Shown piece after piece: positions 24,646-38,169 of a stretch of 64,000 bases of DNA; the stretch's first letter is position 1; the number at the start of each line of letters is the position of its first letter. The notes beneath the pieces are model-generated. The model had not been told where the DNA came from, did not search any database, and was given only the letters and a program-made list of their open reading frames with translations. Source of the DNA: Trema orientale (taxonomy: Eukaryota; Streptophyta; Magnoliopsida; Rosales; Cannabaceae); contig JXTC01000226.1 in the NCBI GenBank assembly GCA_002914845.1, positions 116,809-180,808 of the forward strand, written 5' to 3'. The translations under genes and the position numbers were made by a program.

Positions 24646-26275
24646 GAGACAAGGCCAAAAACACGGATAGCTAAGGATAATTTACAAATACCTATAGAAA
24701 GCAGATCTTAGGATTCGGAATCAGATTAAAAAGCAAGAATTAGTACCTAGTCCTTTCCTCACACAGTTTTCTATTCGATTAACTTATATTAAGAACAAAC
24801 TTTAATGGACACATTTTTAGGTAGACCTTAAATTAATGAATCATACAGATGCATGATGACTGATGTATATAGCTAGTACACAACTTTAATTAATAGTAGA
24901 GTACTTGGATTAATTCTTAATGTCCATGGGCTTACTTTCCATTTCCAATATCTCTACTAGATTTTTTTTTTTTTTTGGGTAAGAATATTCTTAAGTAGTT
25001 TAATTAATAAATCTAAAGAAAAACATTTTAAACCAAAAATGGTAATTCCTTTGTAGACAAATGAAGATAAAAATAATTCTCATTTTCTTTGATTTTCCTT
25101 TATAATTTTCTTCTTTTAGGGGCATTGAGTATTATGTCAAGTATAGATATCTCCTTATATAGAGCTAGGTTCCCGAGTTCTAAATTCCAAATTCCTTGCT
25201 TCAGATCTGAATCTTCTGATTATTGAAATGACGATGTGTTACCCAAAAACGGAAAAATCAACTCTCAATACTTCTGCTTTCAACCTTAGCCAAAACATAT
25301 AATAAAAACAAGTTATCTATCTATATATATATATATATATATACACGCACACATTGAAGGGTCGGATTCTTCAAGGATCAATGTCCATTTTTGGGATAAC
25401 AGAACCATATCTTATCTTCCAACTAGATGAAGAACAGAAATTATAGAAGAGCCTAAAATATATGCCCCTTCAAGTTTCTAAGGGTCATTTTTAGTTCAAT
25501 GTGTCCAGCCAAGACGCAGCAACAAGGAAACGCCTTTAGACATTTTTAACAAATTATCATTATCTTATTCTATTCTTGTTCATTTATTATTATTATTATT
25601 ATTATTATCTTATTTTCTGTTGTTTTATTTATTGGTGTTGTGATATTGCCTGGCCAGTTGTAGCTTCCTAAAGTAAATACATCACAAAAATTCAAATCCC
25701 TTGAAATTTTAACTTTAAAGCGTGCTAATCAATAATCATCCTTGTCTGAATGTCCTTAATTATATGTTGCATTTAATTCATTTTAGATGGATATGATTAA
25801 CTGTCAAGTATCAACAAAGCAATATGCCAATATATATCTTCCCTTATGTGGAAATTGGGCCAAGATTGGATGATACGAATATGCACAATCAGACTGCTTG
25901 GGAATTAAGTAGGCATTATAAGTTTATAATTGTTTGTTCTACTTTTGGCTTCATGGAGTGAAATTATTATTATTTTAATTTTTCATTGATACTAGTACAT
26001 ATATAATCGAATTATCTCTCGAACCATTTAATCTACAACCTTTTATTTGAAGGACAGGAAAAAGTATATGAATCCATAATATATAAAAATATACGTTGGA
26101 ATAGTAGGTTTTCTAATTATATAAAAAATGTGTTCCACCATTACATTACCAAATAGTAGAAAAAAATAATTATTAAAAAGATGTTATTTGACATGCATGA
26201 TGCTTTCACATTAAGTCCAAGTCCATGGTATATCCAAACTTCTTATATGTGCTTGATTTTCTATCAAAAGAAAAA
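24646..26275. other. Intergenic, no gene recognised
   Basis: AT-rich with a TATA microsatellite (about 25323-25342) and an ATT-repeat near 25585-25608. No gene. Confidence 0.4.
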
Positions 26276-26792
26276 GAAATAATAACATTTGTATACCTTG
26301 TATTTTAACAGTTTGTTCAGTTTATACCTTGCATTTTGATTATTATCTATATTGATCTTTAAATTTAGAATTTGTAACAAATTTATATCCCCCTCTGAGT
26401 CAAACACTAATTTTGACCAAAATCTTTACCAAAATACCTTTTAAAGTTTAAATTTATATTTGAAACAAAAACTGAAATTTAAAACTTATCTAAAATTAAT
26501 AAATATATTTATAAATAATATTTGATATTTATAGGTTTTTTATTTTTTTTTTGAAATATTTTTTCTATTAATTTTAATTAATTTTAAATTTAAATTAAGT
26601 ATTAAAATACATACTCTTAAACTTTAAAAATGGTATTTTGGTAATTTCAATAGTCAAAATTGGTGTTTGACTAAGAGAATGTATACATTCATTACAAATT
26701 TTAAATCTAAAGGTCAACATTGATAATAATTAAAATACAAAGTATAAATTAAACAAACAATCAAAATATAAGGTATAAAAATATAATTATCC
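26276..26792. repeat. Foldback element family 2, copy 2
   Basis: The arms resemble those at 22651-23010 (ACCTTGTATTTTAACAGTTTG; TCTAAAGGTCAACATTGATA on the opposite strand). The arms run past 150 bp (GGTATTTTGGTAA paired with TTACCAAAATACC), and the AT-rich centre is longer than in copy 1. Non-coding. Confidence 0.75.
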
Positions 26793-26886
26793 TAAAAAAT
26801 AATCGTATGACAAACTTGAAATTAGTATTCAAAAAAGAAGGTTCATGAATTTAATTACCGTATAAAATATATATTTATACATATAT

Positions 26887-27650
26887 ATGAGATAATATAT
26901 AAAAAAAACCCCATAACCTTTAGTTTTTTATCCAAAAAAAAAAAATCCATACTTTTTCATTTATATCAAATTAAATATTCAATTATGTTTTCCTATCAAA
27001 TAAAACTGGGCCCACATATTTAGTCAAAATTAGAACTTTTGTTTGTTAAAAAGACTGTTTTACCCTTCAAACTCATATAAAACATATATTAAACTAATAA
27101 ATATTGAAACCAATTATTCTTGTCTTTCTTTCCTTTTTTAAAAAATATTTTAAGTGAAAATAATACTTATTAAAGTAAAAATAATTTCAACTACTCAAAA
27201 CCATTTTTAAAAAAGAATGACAAAAGTTAAAAAAAATTCTCATTTTGTTCTTTTTTTTTTTCAAGAGTTTAAATTATTCAAAATAATTAAGATAACAAAA
27301 AAGAGAATGAAAAAAATTTTAAAAAAATATTTTTTTAATCATTTTATTGAACATAATAATTATTGAAACCAAAACGAATTTAAATTATTCAAAACAATTA
27401 AATGTTAGAAATAAAAATAATGACAAAAATTTTATTTTTAATAATTATTATTTTTGCTTAAATCGTTATTTTTTAAAAGAAAAATAATAATAATTGGTTT
27501 TAATATTTATTATTTTTAATATATGTTTTATGGGTTTAAAGATAATCCTATCAAAATTGAATGTCCAATTTGATATAAATGAAAAAAATATGAATTTTTT
27601 TTATAAGACACTTAAAGTGGTGGTTTTTTTTTTTTTTTGATATTATCCCA
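26887..27650. repeat. Foldback element with about 250-bp arms
   Basis: The left arm (GAGATAATAT, TTCATTTATATCAAATT, AAAACATATATTAAACTA, AAACCAATTATTCTTG) is the inverted copy of the right arm (AATTGGTTTTAATATTTATT, TTAATATATGTTTTATGGG, AATTTGATATAAATGAA, GATATTATCCC). It lies only about 95 bp from the preceding foldback and is a distinct family. Non-coding. Confidence 0.75.
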
Positions 27651-28470
27651 TATATATATACATCTATATCCCAGAATTAATTCTTCATTTTTTATCTGAT
27701 CTGATCTATTTTTTTTTTCTTAAGTTAAATTGTATAAGATCACTTTTTTTATGTGTTTGTACTGAGCGGAACATTGTTTCTAATTTGGTCAAATATATAT
27801 TAGCTGTACTACTTATGTAGACCCGATTCAAGCACAACTGGCCAAGGGGTAATGCACCCTGAGCTGGTCATCATTGTTAAATGTTAGCACATTCGGCAAG
27901 CCAATTTCAACAATATACATCACAACGTTCATTTTCATATATATATATATATACATATTCAAGAATAAATCAAGGCGACTAGCCAATTTTAAGTATATAT
28001 CATACAATTATACGTAATGTAAAAGTAATGCTGCTAAATCCTGATCACACAGTGGACTATTTGGAGTGTACACTTGTATCGTGTTGATTTATTACGTACA
28101 ATATATAACATCATGTACTATCATAAAGTTAACAATACGCAATCCAATAAATAATAAGACAACTCAACTACTGTTCTAGCACGGTTTAGCTGGATATATT
28201 CCTTTTTCTAATTAATAAATTATATATTTACGCACTCCACTACTCAATTTCATTTGCTATTTTAAAAATAGTAGAATTCACGAGCACATACTAGGGCTTG
28301 GTTTATAAATTATGCTGTTTTAGAACTATGTGGCAAGCTAGTGTGTTGCTGAAATTTTCTTACCATAAAATAATAAGGTGCCCTCATGAATAATGGTGTG
28401 TATAAATATTTTTTTTCATTTTATATTTCTATGATGTTTAAGCGATGTAGTTTTATATGTATATATATAT
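27651..28470. other. Intergenic, no gene recognised
   Basis: AT-rich with TATA microsatellites (27651-27660, 27938-27952). No gene or bounded element was identified. Confidence 0.4.
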
Positions 28471-28715
28471 GGGCACCAATCCGGTATTTTTTTTTTTTTA
28501 CCTATGCATAGGTATCAATTGGACGAATGAAAATTTTTTTTGTACATTTTTTATATTAAAAAGTAAGAGAGAGAAAAAGTATTAATGATGCACGTCTTTT
28601 TATACATCTCATTTTAGCCGTTGGATCATCATCATTGTTAGATGATGATCCAACAACTAAAAAAAAATACCTACACATAAGTAAAAAAAAAAAAAACCTA
28701 CCGAATTGGCAACCT
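28471..28715. mobile_element. MITE family 1, copy 2 (TA-rich target)
   Basis: It starts GGGCACCAATCCGGTA and ends TACCGAATTGGCAACC. It holds TACCTATGCATAGGTA and the same GATGCACGTCTTTTTATACA core as the copies at 19860 and 56448. TATATA runs flank both ends. Confidence 0.75.
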
Positions 28716-31700
28716 ATATATATATATATATATATATCTCGATACTCAACTGCAAGAGATAGTCATTTACCTCCACAATACCAAAACCCATGGTTGACTA
28801 AGACCTTGCTGAGCCTGAATCAGGTATAGAATCCAACACAAAAAACACCGATCGAGTACGTAGTACGTACCATTCGTTTCCTATATAAGGAAGCATATAA
28901 TATATTTCAAAATTCGAATATATTTACCTTCCACTCCAATATCATGTCCAAAATAAAATTATATATATGAGAACTCTTTGCAAGCACCACAGAAAGATTA
29001 AAAAATGAAATTGAAAAAAAAAATTGGACAGAAGGGAACAATTATGTATCGCAACATAATATTGCTGCCCATATTTAGACCGATCGAAATAGTGATGGAA
29101 TTCTCAGCCGACTGAGACATGGAACATGGTTCCAAAATTCTCAAGTAGGTTTTTTCAGGCCAAAAAAAAAAGAAGAAAAAAATCAAGTGGGATTTGCCAT
29201 TTTCCACTTATATATATATATATATGGAAGACTTCTCAATGGTTGCAATTTTTTTGTGACCATGGATGGGTACTTAAAAAAATAGTGATAGCATTAAATT
29301 TTTTTGGCCAGCATTAAATGTTTTTGGCTAACCACCAAACTAATCACCACCGTAGGATATAGATCTAAAGACTTAAACTATTGTAACCATCCATGGGTAA
29401 ATATTGTTGTAACCATTTAAACCATATACATATATATATATAAAGATGGATTTTGCTAAAAACAAAAAACTGAAAAAAGAGAGGAAATGTATAACAAGGA
29501 AACTTGGGCGCTTTATTTGTTCTTCCGTTTAAGTCTTCAGTCTCTCGATCAACATATAACAAGAAATGTAGTTTGAAAAGAAAATTTTAGATGGTACCTA
29601 CTTACCTGCCCATGAATACAAGGACAAAAGGGTACACAATTTGTGCACTTTTGACTGATTCAGGTTACAGTGTGAACATATTGATTCCTCTGTTCTATTC
29701 CTTTTAATTTTTCCCTCTTTTTATTTCATTTTATTTATTTATTTATTTATTTTTCCCACTTTCATTATGAATGAATTATTCCTCTGTCTTAATCAAAAGA
29801 GACCAACAAATTTCCAACGAATCGTGCTTTCCGCCTTCTAGTCTAGTATTAATACAAAAACTATTGACACTTATAAGCATTTTATTCGCTCCTACTCCTT
29901 GCTGAAAAAGATATACATGAAAATAAAAAATATATATATATAGATAATATTACATATCCCAACTATTATATCAAATTTTTTGTACCAACTATTATATACT
30001 AATTTGAAATTTTATGTTATCCAATTATTGGTTTTGTTTATAATTGTAATTTTAAAAAAAAAATTAATCCCATTCGGCAAATAATAAATTCGGCGACCGG
30101 AGATTCCCAAGTGGGGATTATGACTAAATCACACTTTTGATTAGCTTTGCGGCCTCAGAATTTGGCTTAATGGGAAAATTGCCAGTTATTCTACTCTTTG
30201 TTCTGTTTTGTTCTTTTGGGTTTTGATTATTATTTTGTGGGACACTCTGTATCCTTATCTAATTAATACGCCTTTGTTTAATCACAACCATGTAGAGACA
30301 TTAATCTTGATTAGAGGATGTAATTGGTTAGTTATCATTATTTATAAATATTATTTTGCTCATTATTTTAAGTTGATTAAGAACTAATAAGTGCTGGTGT
30401 CATTCTCTAGGACGACAAATATCCAGAATGGGGAGTACATCGATGGAATTAGAGTAGGATGAATGTTAGCGGATAAGAGGCTCTAAAGTATATCATAAAG
30501 TCTTATTAATTAATGTGGTAATATCATAAAATTTCTCCTGGTTTTGATATGTATATGTACATAGTTCTTGGGGTAATATCTTTATATATGTCGTATTTAA
30601 TCTCTGATATCAAACACATTATGCAAAATAGTCTCTTGAGGTGATCATATTCGAGCAAATTAATGGATTTTGTAAGAGAAAGTTTTGTAAAAGTTTAAAA
30701 TTCGATCGATGTTGCTCACCCTGTTTGTGAAAGAAACAACTAATCGTAACTGGGAGGAGGTTTGTGAGATTATCTTGTACTTAATTGAAGCAAGAATTTG
30801 TACCAGTGTTAATCCAAACTTTTTTTTTTTTAACCGACGGATGTGCAGTTGAATTGTTTTACTGGAAGTCATATTACTATCCAATTTAATGAGTTAATTC
30901 AGATAGTATAATCCAATTAAAAGGCATAAATATGACCATAACAATTTGTATTTCTAATTGAATAAGTCAATTTAGATAGTACAATCCAATTAAATGATTG
31001 AATGGATAAAAAAAATGTTGGGATTAGAATTAGGTCATGTATAATATTTTCATAATCCATTGGTAATGGTGATTAAGATAACTATCAAGCCAAATTTGTA
31101 AACTAGTTATTGGCCATTTGGTATCTATAACTGAAATGTTTTGAAGGAGCTAGAAGCCTAGAACCAGATAGTTCATTTGGAAACAGTTGAATTCGGATAA
31201 TTATTATTATTATTTTTAAAAGAGATTCCTGTTCTTTGATTTCCCTTCTCAATAGTCTACTTTTTTCCCCCTTTTTCCCTGAAGGGGCTTAGTCTATTTT
31301 TCAAAAATTATAAATTTTTCAAAAATTCACAAAAAAAAGGATTATGCTGAAGAATTTTGATGTCAATTCAAAAGTTTTTCTTTTGGACGAAATTAGTTAA
31401 TCTCATTAATTATAATACCATGGTATTTTCAGCACGTTTTGGGGAATCTTATGGTTATACTTCCACTTTGATTTTGGACTAAAAACTTTTACTAGAATGA
31501 ATATTTTCTGGTAATTTCAGATACCCACTTTAGAAGATGCAAAATATTTAAATGGGAACGAGAGGAGCAGTACTCAACTTTCCCCTTGAGACAAAAATTC
31601 TAATTTTCTTTTTTAATTCCTTCCTCAAATTTTACTTGACCTTTCCTTTGTAGGTGGGCAAAAAGTGACTCATCCGTATCCACAATAGGAATAATGTAAG

Positions 31701-32089
31701 ATCTGTTTCATTGCATTTATGCCAGTATCTCACATTAAAATTATGAAGCCAAAGATGCCCACAACATTATTCCCCTCACAATTCCAATTTTTCAGGCTCT
31801 AAAATAAATTACTTTTTTAATTTTGAGAATCATTTTATCTCCTTGTTAGATAGAAACCCACTCCATTTCTTTTTTATTTGAGATTTTATTTGTTAGCATT
31901 ATGATTCTGATCTTCATACAAAGACAAACAACATCTACTCAAAACCCACCAATAAAAAAATTTTGGTTCTTTGATTTTATCTATATAATATATATGAAAA
32001 AAAAATAAACATTGGCCAATTCTTTTTTTTTTTAATTATTATTATTTTTTATTTTTAGAGAATATTAAAAGGACTTGTATTTTTATGGG
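28716..32089. other. Intergenic, no gene recognised
   Basis: Upstream region of the first MYB-CC gene. It contains homopolymers and microsatellites (ATTT repeats near 29730-29750, TATA near 28717-28737 and 29210-29225). Two copies of a CCATGGATGGGTA/CCATCCATGGGTAA word lie in inverse orientation at 29260 and 29387. No gene. Confidence 0.4.
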
Positions 32090-32099
32090 TATATATATA
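32090..32099 (+). promoter_or_regulatory. Possible TATA box of MYB-CC gene A
   Basis: TATATATATA lies about 190 bp upstream of the ATG at 32283. It is followed by a CTTCTTCTTCTTCTT leader-like pyrimidine stretch (32189-32203), common in plant 5' UTRs. Positional evidence only. Confidence 0.3.
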
Positions 32100-32282
32100 C
32101 AAATTCAAATCTTATATCACAAGATTTTTAAGAATTTTTCTTAGCCTTTAAATCCCCAATTCACTATACCCATTTGTTTTTCCATTCCATCTTCTTCTTC
32201 TTCTTAAAAACCAAAAAAAATTCAGCTAATCAAAATTCAGATTTTTTTCTTCTAAGAAAATTTTTATTTATTGTTTCTGTAA

Positions 32283-35200
32283 ATGAACGATAAAAAGCTT
32301 GATTACCAAGAAAGATTAAACCCTAATAATGGAGTAATCTCAGATTTTAGCCTCGAATTCGGGTCTCGCTCTTCTCCATTTTTCTCCAACAACATGGGAA
32401 TCTGGGCTCCCCCAATTCAATCATCGACCGCCATTGATGACGATGTCTATTATTCGAGATCTCATTACCAAAACGCCATCGTCCCGATGAAACCTTCCTC
32501 TCCTTCTTCATTGGCTTCTTCTACGATTATGAGCCGTTTCGAATCTCCGGTTTCGGCTTTCTCCTTCACCGAACAAATTATGGGTTTCCCACAATACGAT
32601 TCCCGAGTGGGCTTTTCGTCTCTGGGCTCACAGTCCCAGCTGGGCTCTTCGGCCCATGAAAGCTACGGTGACGATTCGGCCCATGAACAGGAACAACAAC
32701 GACAGGATCACCCTCAGCCTCAGCCCAACTTCGAGCTCGGAACTTCCCTTCCCCCATTGGCGAAATCACTTCTATCCAACGCTAATGTTCTGGGCAGTAA
32801 TGGACTCTTTGGACATGAACATAAGCTCCATGTAAATAGCTCTACCTCTGTTAGGAAACCTCCCGGTATGTTGTTTTTTTTTTTTTTTTCCTTACTTCAA
32901 AACTTGTGTTTCTAATGGAATATTATAAGTGGGTTTTAATCTAATTTTGGTGGGTTGTTTTTTTTTTTTTAATTATCATTTTTTTTTTTTGGGTATTAGG
33001 GGTATTGTAGTCCGTACAATTCTCCATTTACAGAGCTGAGGTTTGGGTCTGAAATGGAGAAGCAGTGTCCAAGATATTCGAGTGGGATGGGATGCATTAG
33101 TCCAGTTAACTCAGTTTCGAATGGGCCTGTAATCTCTAGCAAAACACGTATAAGATGGACCCAAGATCTTCATGAGAAGTTTGTTGAGTGTGTAAATCGT
33201 CTTGGTGGTGCAGAGAGTAAGTCCTTTTTTTTTTTTTTTTTCATCCTAATATTAATATATATTTTTAATTACTACCAAAAAGTAGCAATTATTTAGGGAT
33301 TTATTTATTTAATTTTTTTCAATAGAGGCAACGCCTAAGGCAATACTGAAGCTGATGGACTCAGACGGATTAACAATCTTTCATGTGAAAAGCCATTTGC
33401 AGGTATTACTATTAATTGCAAGTAAAAGCATTATAGTATCTTTATGTATTTTTATTACTATCATTATTTCATGTAAATTCTGAACTTTTTTTTTGTTTTT
33501 GTTTTTGTGACAGAAATACCGAATTGCAAAATATTTGCCAGAGTCTGCTGAAGGTAAAATTATTGCCGGAATTTACTAACTTATATTTGGAATCCATTTA
33601 CAAAGTTGATGGGAAAGTTTCTATGAAGTTATCGTTTCCAAAAAGATGGGTATTATAATTTTGTCATTATTACTTCTAGAAGATGGTCATATGATTTTAA
33701 TTATTTATTAATTTGTTTGATTTAGGGGTGTTGGAATTGTAAAGTCTTAAGATACTATCGTTTCCAAATTGAAAACTTCATACTTCCTCCAATGTAGAGG
33801 TCTAAATTTGGATCCCAACTCCCCTAAAAAAGAAAATTTCATATTTTTCTTTCAAGGAAAAATATGTAATTCTTTTCGTATTTGTTAGTTTAGGATATTA
33901 CCAGCTTTGAATTTTGGTACAAGTTGCTAACTAGTAACTACTTTAAGCTAATAGGATAGAATGGGTGACTGACACGTGGCCCAGGGCGTAAAACCTCTCT
34001 CCTTACAAAGTTCTAAAAGATAGCCTCAAAATGGTGACATTTCATAGTTGCTTCGTTCCTTCTTTTGAAACAATTTGGTCGTTAGAAAAATAACTTTTTT
34101 TTTTAATTTGAGAAAACGTCATAAAATAACTTTGTATTTCAATTTTTTCTTTTTATGAAATTTTATGTGTTTTAGACAATATGGAAAAACTCCGTTGAAT
34201 TTGATCTTTTATTATTAAAACCTTGTAATTTAATTAAAACCTTGTAATTTAACAATTTTTGAAAATTCAAGCTCCTCATATAAACTAAATTAAAAAAATT
34301 TATTAGAAATGACAAAATTATCCTTAGTGGATAGTAGATTTAGGTTTATGTTACATCTTTACTTTGTATTTGGATACATAGATAATTGTTTGAAAATTAT
34401 TTTATCACTTATGAGGTTATTTGAAAAATCGAAACGTTCTTTGAAAACTATTGTAGACAATTGTTAAATTTATTTTAGAGTATTTATAAGAAATGGTCTT
34501 TTTTTAAAAGTCAATTTAAAAAATGAACATTTTTACACCTATTTAATAAATGATTTTTTTATAATTTTTTTTTTATAAATGATCTTTTTTTAGTTGATCT
34601 ATTTTTTGTAAAGTACATCAAGTTTTGTAAAAGTAAATAAATCAATATATTTTGATACTAAATATGAAAAATGATCATTTTTTAAATAATTTTTAAAATT
34701 CGACCGTTTTTAATAGTATTTCAAAAATGACCATTTTTACAAACTATGATCCAAAATTTGACTATTTAGCTAAAAGGCCATTTATTTTAAATCTCAGTCA
34801 ACAATATGCTAAGGATAATTTTGTCATTTTTATCAATTTCTCTAATTTTGATATGTGGAATTTGAATTTGAAAAATAATAAAATTAGAAGCTTTTTTTAA
34901 TAAAAAATTAAATTCAAAGAGATTTTTTCAAATTTTTTTAAACTTCAGGGAGTTTCCTAAAACATTTATGAAATATTTTTACAACGTATTCTCTTTTCAA
35001 TTTCAAGATTTTTAAGCTTGCCATTCACTTTTGTTTGTATCTTTTTGTTAATTGTTTTCCTTAATTAATGAGAACGACTCATTATTTCTTCTAACATGTT
35101 TGCATTTCAAGTATTTTGTATCTGAATATTGTCTCATATATTTGCAGGAAAATCTGATAAAAGAAATAGCATTGGTGCCACAACCCAGTTCGAAGCAACG

Positions 35201-37949
35201 ACGTAATACAATAGTATTATAAAATATTTTGTTCTTATTTTGAGTTCCTGACACATTCGATGTTTAATACATTTATTCTTTTTACATAGTAATTTATTTA
35301 AATTGATTTTCCTTTCAAACAGTGGTTCACAAATCAAAGAGGCATTGCAACTGCAATTAGATGTGCAGAGGCGCCTTCATGAGCAATTAGAGGTATGTTT
35401 AAGACATCATTTTCTCTACTCAACATTAATTACATTTTAGATTATATGTAAAGAAAATCAGCAGTGCTCTTGGTGACTACGGTTATTGCACAATCCTGTC
35501 ATGCGTATTGGGCTCCATGTGAGTTTAATAGGGAGACTTACAATGATCAATGATAAAAAGACGATCAGTTGTGTCAATCATGACTTTTTGCACGTTATAT
35601 TTGATCTATGGGACATAGTCCATGCAGTTCTCTCAAACAGTTCAATGGATTCTATATATGGTGACAAATAATCTACATCCCTCTAATTCTCCCAAACACT
35701 TTAATGGATCATATATATGATAGCAGATAATCTACGTCCCCGTAGTTCTCCCAAACACTTTAATTAATTCTACGGTGACAAACAATCTATATCCTAAGGT
35801 TTTGAAGACTTATTTGTTTGGAACTTAGATTTTATTGAGGAAAAATTTGTTACGAAACAAAAAGAGGAAAATATTTTCTTTTTTTCTTTTTATGAAAGTT
35901 TTCTTTTTTCGAATCTATTATTTATATTTGTAAAAATTCTACATATAAAGTTTATTTATTTATTTTTTAATAAAAAGAACCAACAACTCCTTGTTTTATG
36001 TTTAAATCTAACAAAGAGAAAATGGAATGCTTTGAAATTTATTTTTTTCTTTTCCTTCTAAAATCCAAAGTTTCAAATATGGCTCTAGGATTTTCAAGGA
36101 GAAAAAAGGGAAAAAAAAAAAGGATTTTGGTGATTGAAGAAAGAAATTATTTAGGTGATCAATTGTATCGATCATGAGTTTTTACAAGTTATAATTAGAT
36201 CTATGGGACGTAGTCCCTGCAGTTCTTCCAAACACTTCAATAGATTCTATATATGGTGACAAATAATCTACATCCCTGTAGTTTTCCCAAATACTACAAT
36301 AAATTCTATATATGATGACAAATAATCTATGTTCCAGTAGTTCTCCCAAACACTTCAATAGATTCTATGATGACAAATAATCTACGCCCATATAGTTCTC
36401 CCAAACACTTCAATGGATTCTATCATGACAAGTTGGACAACCCTACGTCCTTGTAATCCTCCCAAATACTTCAATAGATTCTATGGTCACAAACAATCTA
36501 TCTTTATAGTTCTTTCGAATATATCAATAGATTCTACGATGACAAACAAACTTCACATTTGTAAATCTTTGCTATGATGATGATGATAATGGTCAATGAA
36601 AATCCTAAGGGTCTAAAGACTTAGCTTTGTTTGGAACTTAGCTTTCACTGAGGAAAAATTTGTTAAGGAACAGAAAGAGGAAATTTTCTAGATTATTTTT
36701 TTTTTATGAAAGTTTTTTTTTTAATATATATTTGTAAAAATTCTGCACAAAAAGTTACATTAAAAAAAATAAAAAAAATCATTTTTTTATGTTTGAATCC
36801 AACAAAGAGAAAATGGAATCCCTTGAAATTTTTTTTTTCCCTTCTAATCCAAAGTCTCAAACATGGCCTCAGGATTTTCAAGAAAAAGAAAAAGAAGGAT
36901 TTTGGTGACCAAAGAAAGAAATTATTCAGGTGACCAGTTATGTCAATTATGACTTTTTGAAAGTTATAATTTGATCTATGGGACATAACCATGCAATTCT
37001 CTCAAACACTTTAATGAGTTCTATATATGGTGACAAATAATCTAAGTCCCTGTAGTTGTCCCAGATGCTTCTTAACAAATAATCTACGTCCATGTAGTTC
37101 TCCCGACTTTGTTTGGAACTTAGATCTTGTTGAGGGAAAATTTGTTAGGAAACAGAAAGAGGAAAATATTTTTGTGATTCCATTTTTTTTTTTTTTTGTG
37201 TATTTTTTTTTTTCGAATCTATATTTGTAAAAATTCTACACACAAAGTTACGTGGAAAAAAAAAATCCTTGTTTTATGTTCGAATCCAACAAAGAGAAAA
37301 TAGAATCCTTTTAATTTATTTTTTATTTTCCTTCTAAAATCTCAAGTTTCAAATATGGCCTTAGGATTTTCAGGTTAAAAAAAAAAAGGATTTTGGTGAC
37401 CAAAGAAAGAAATTATTCTGGTAAGGTAGGTGTTTAAAGGACGTGCAAATGTATTTTCCTTGTATTTTTATGCCAAACTAACTCAGATTAAAGCTTTTAA
37501 ACGAGCAACCCCAAATCATGGAGGAAATAAACAAAACAGGGGAAGCTTTCAAGGCGTCTAAAGAACTTCTCTTTTTGTAATTAAGAATTGTCATTGTATC
37601 CATTTATGAAAAATTTGGATCTACCGATTGAAGATAACAACTCATTTTTTTGCACATCAGTTCCTCATATAAAGTTTATGATCCTTTTAAAAAAGAAGAA
37701 CTTGACTTGTTTCGACTTGTGTGCGGACAGATCCAGCGAAATCTACAGCTCCAAATAGAAGAACAAGGAAAGCAACTAAAGATGATGTTTGACATGCAAC
37801 AAAGAACAAGTAATAGCCTCTTCAAGAGTCCAAGCTCAGATATTACATCCCCGGATGATGCCCCATCAAATAGCATTGATGAAGTTCAACTTTCCATTGC
37901 TGAAGCTTCACAAAATACACATTTCCCCTCCAACTCCAAGATCAGTTAG
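32283..37949 (+). CDS. MYB-CC (PHR1-like) transcription factor, gene A, 7 exons
   Basis: Predicted exons: 32283-32865, 33034-33216, 33326-33402, 33514-33553, 35148-35202, 35323-35392 and 37731-37949. They sum to 1227 nt (408 aa) with consistent phases and GT-AG borders. The N-terminal 230 residues are Ser/Pro/Gln-rich. Residues about 231-286 form the single GARP/MYB repeat (KTRIRWTQDLHEKFVECVN, ATPKAILKLM, HVKSHLQKYR). Residues about 314-360 are the MYB-CC coiled coil (LDVQRRLHEQLE, then IQRNLQLQIEEQGKQL). An acidic Ser-rich tail ends at Ser408. In plants such factors bind P1BS-type sites and drive phosphate-starvation genes. Orthology to a specific PHR/PHL gene is not claimed. Exon 2's acceptor is the least certain border. 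Introns 4 and 6 are long and repeat-filled. Confidence 0.88.
34156..34972. repeat. Foldback element inside intron 4 of gene A
   Basis: The left arm (TATGAAATTTTATGTGTTTTAG, TTGAATTTGATCTTTTATTA, AATGACAAAATTATCCTTAG) is the inverted copy of the right arm (CTAAGGATAATTTTGTCATT, AAATTAAATTCAAAGAGA, CCTAAAACATTTATGAAATA). It is about 0.8 kb and non-coding. It lies wholly within the 1.6-kb intron, so the spliced message should be unaffected. Confidence 0.7.
35480..37420 (+). repeat. Higher-order tandem repeat filling intron 6 of gene A
   Basis: Three diverged long units recur at about 35540, 36150 and 36915. Each starts near TATGACTTTTTG...GATCTATGGGACATAG, runs through several roughly 55-bp subunits (GACAAATAATCTACATCCC, GTAGTTCTCCCAAACACTTC, AATAGATTCTATATATGGT), then TTGTTTGGAACTTAG, a poly-T/AAATTCTACA block and AAAGGATTTTGGTGA. 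The subunit number differs between units. The array accounts for most of this 2.3-kb intron and has no coding potential. Confidence 0.75.
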
Positions 37950-38169
37950 CTTTAAGATGCAAGTTGTTTTGGTCATTTTCACACACTAAAAAGGAAGAAG
38001 AAGATAAAGAAAAAGAAGCTCACTCCGTTTATCAGAAGATTAAAGAAAAAGGTCAAGGACCCTACTCTCTAATACAGTGAAGAACTAGGAGAAGAAAGTA
38101 TTAAGTTGAGTGCACTTCTATGGTGTTTTGACAATGAATAGAATCTTTTGTTGTGGAGGAGTGACAAAA

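Noticed and set aside
36693-36992. Overlapping frames in intron 6 of gene A
   Set aside because: They arise from poly-T and poly-A tracts of the intronic repeat array.
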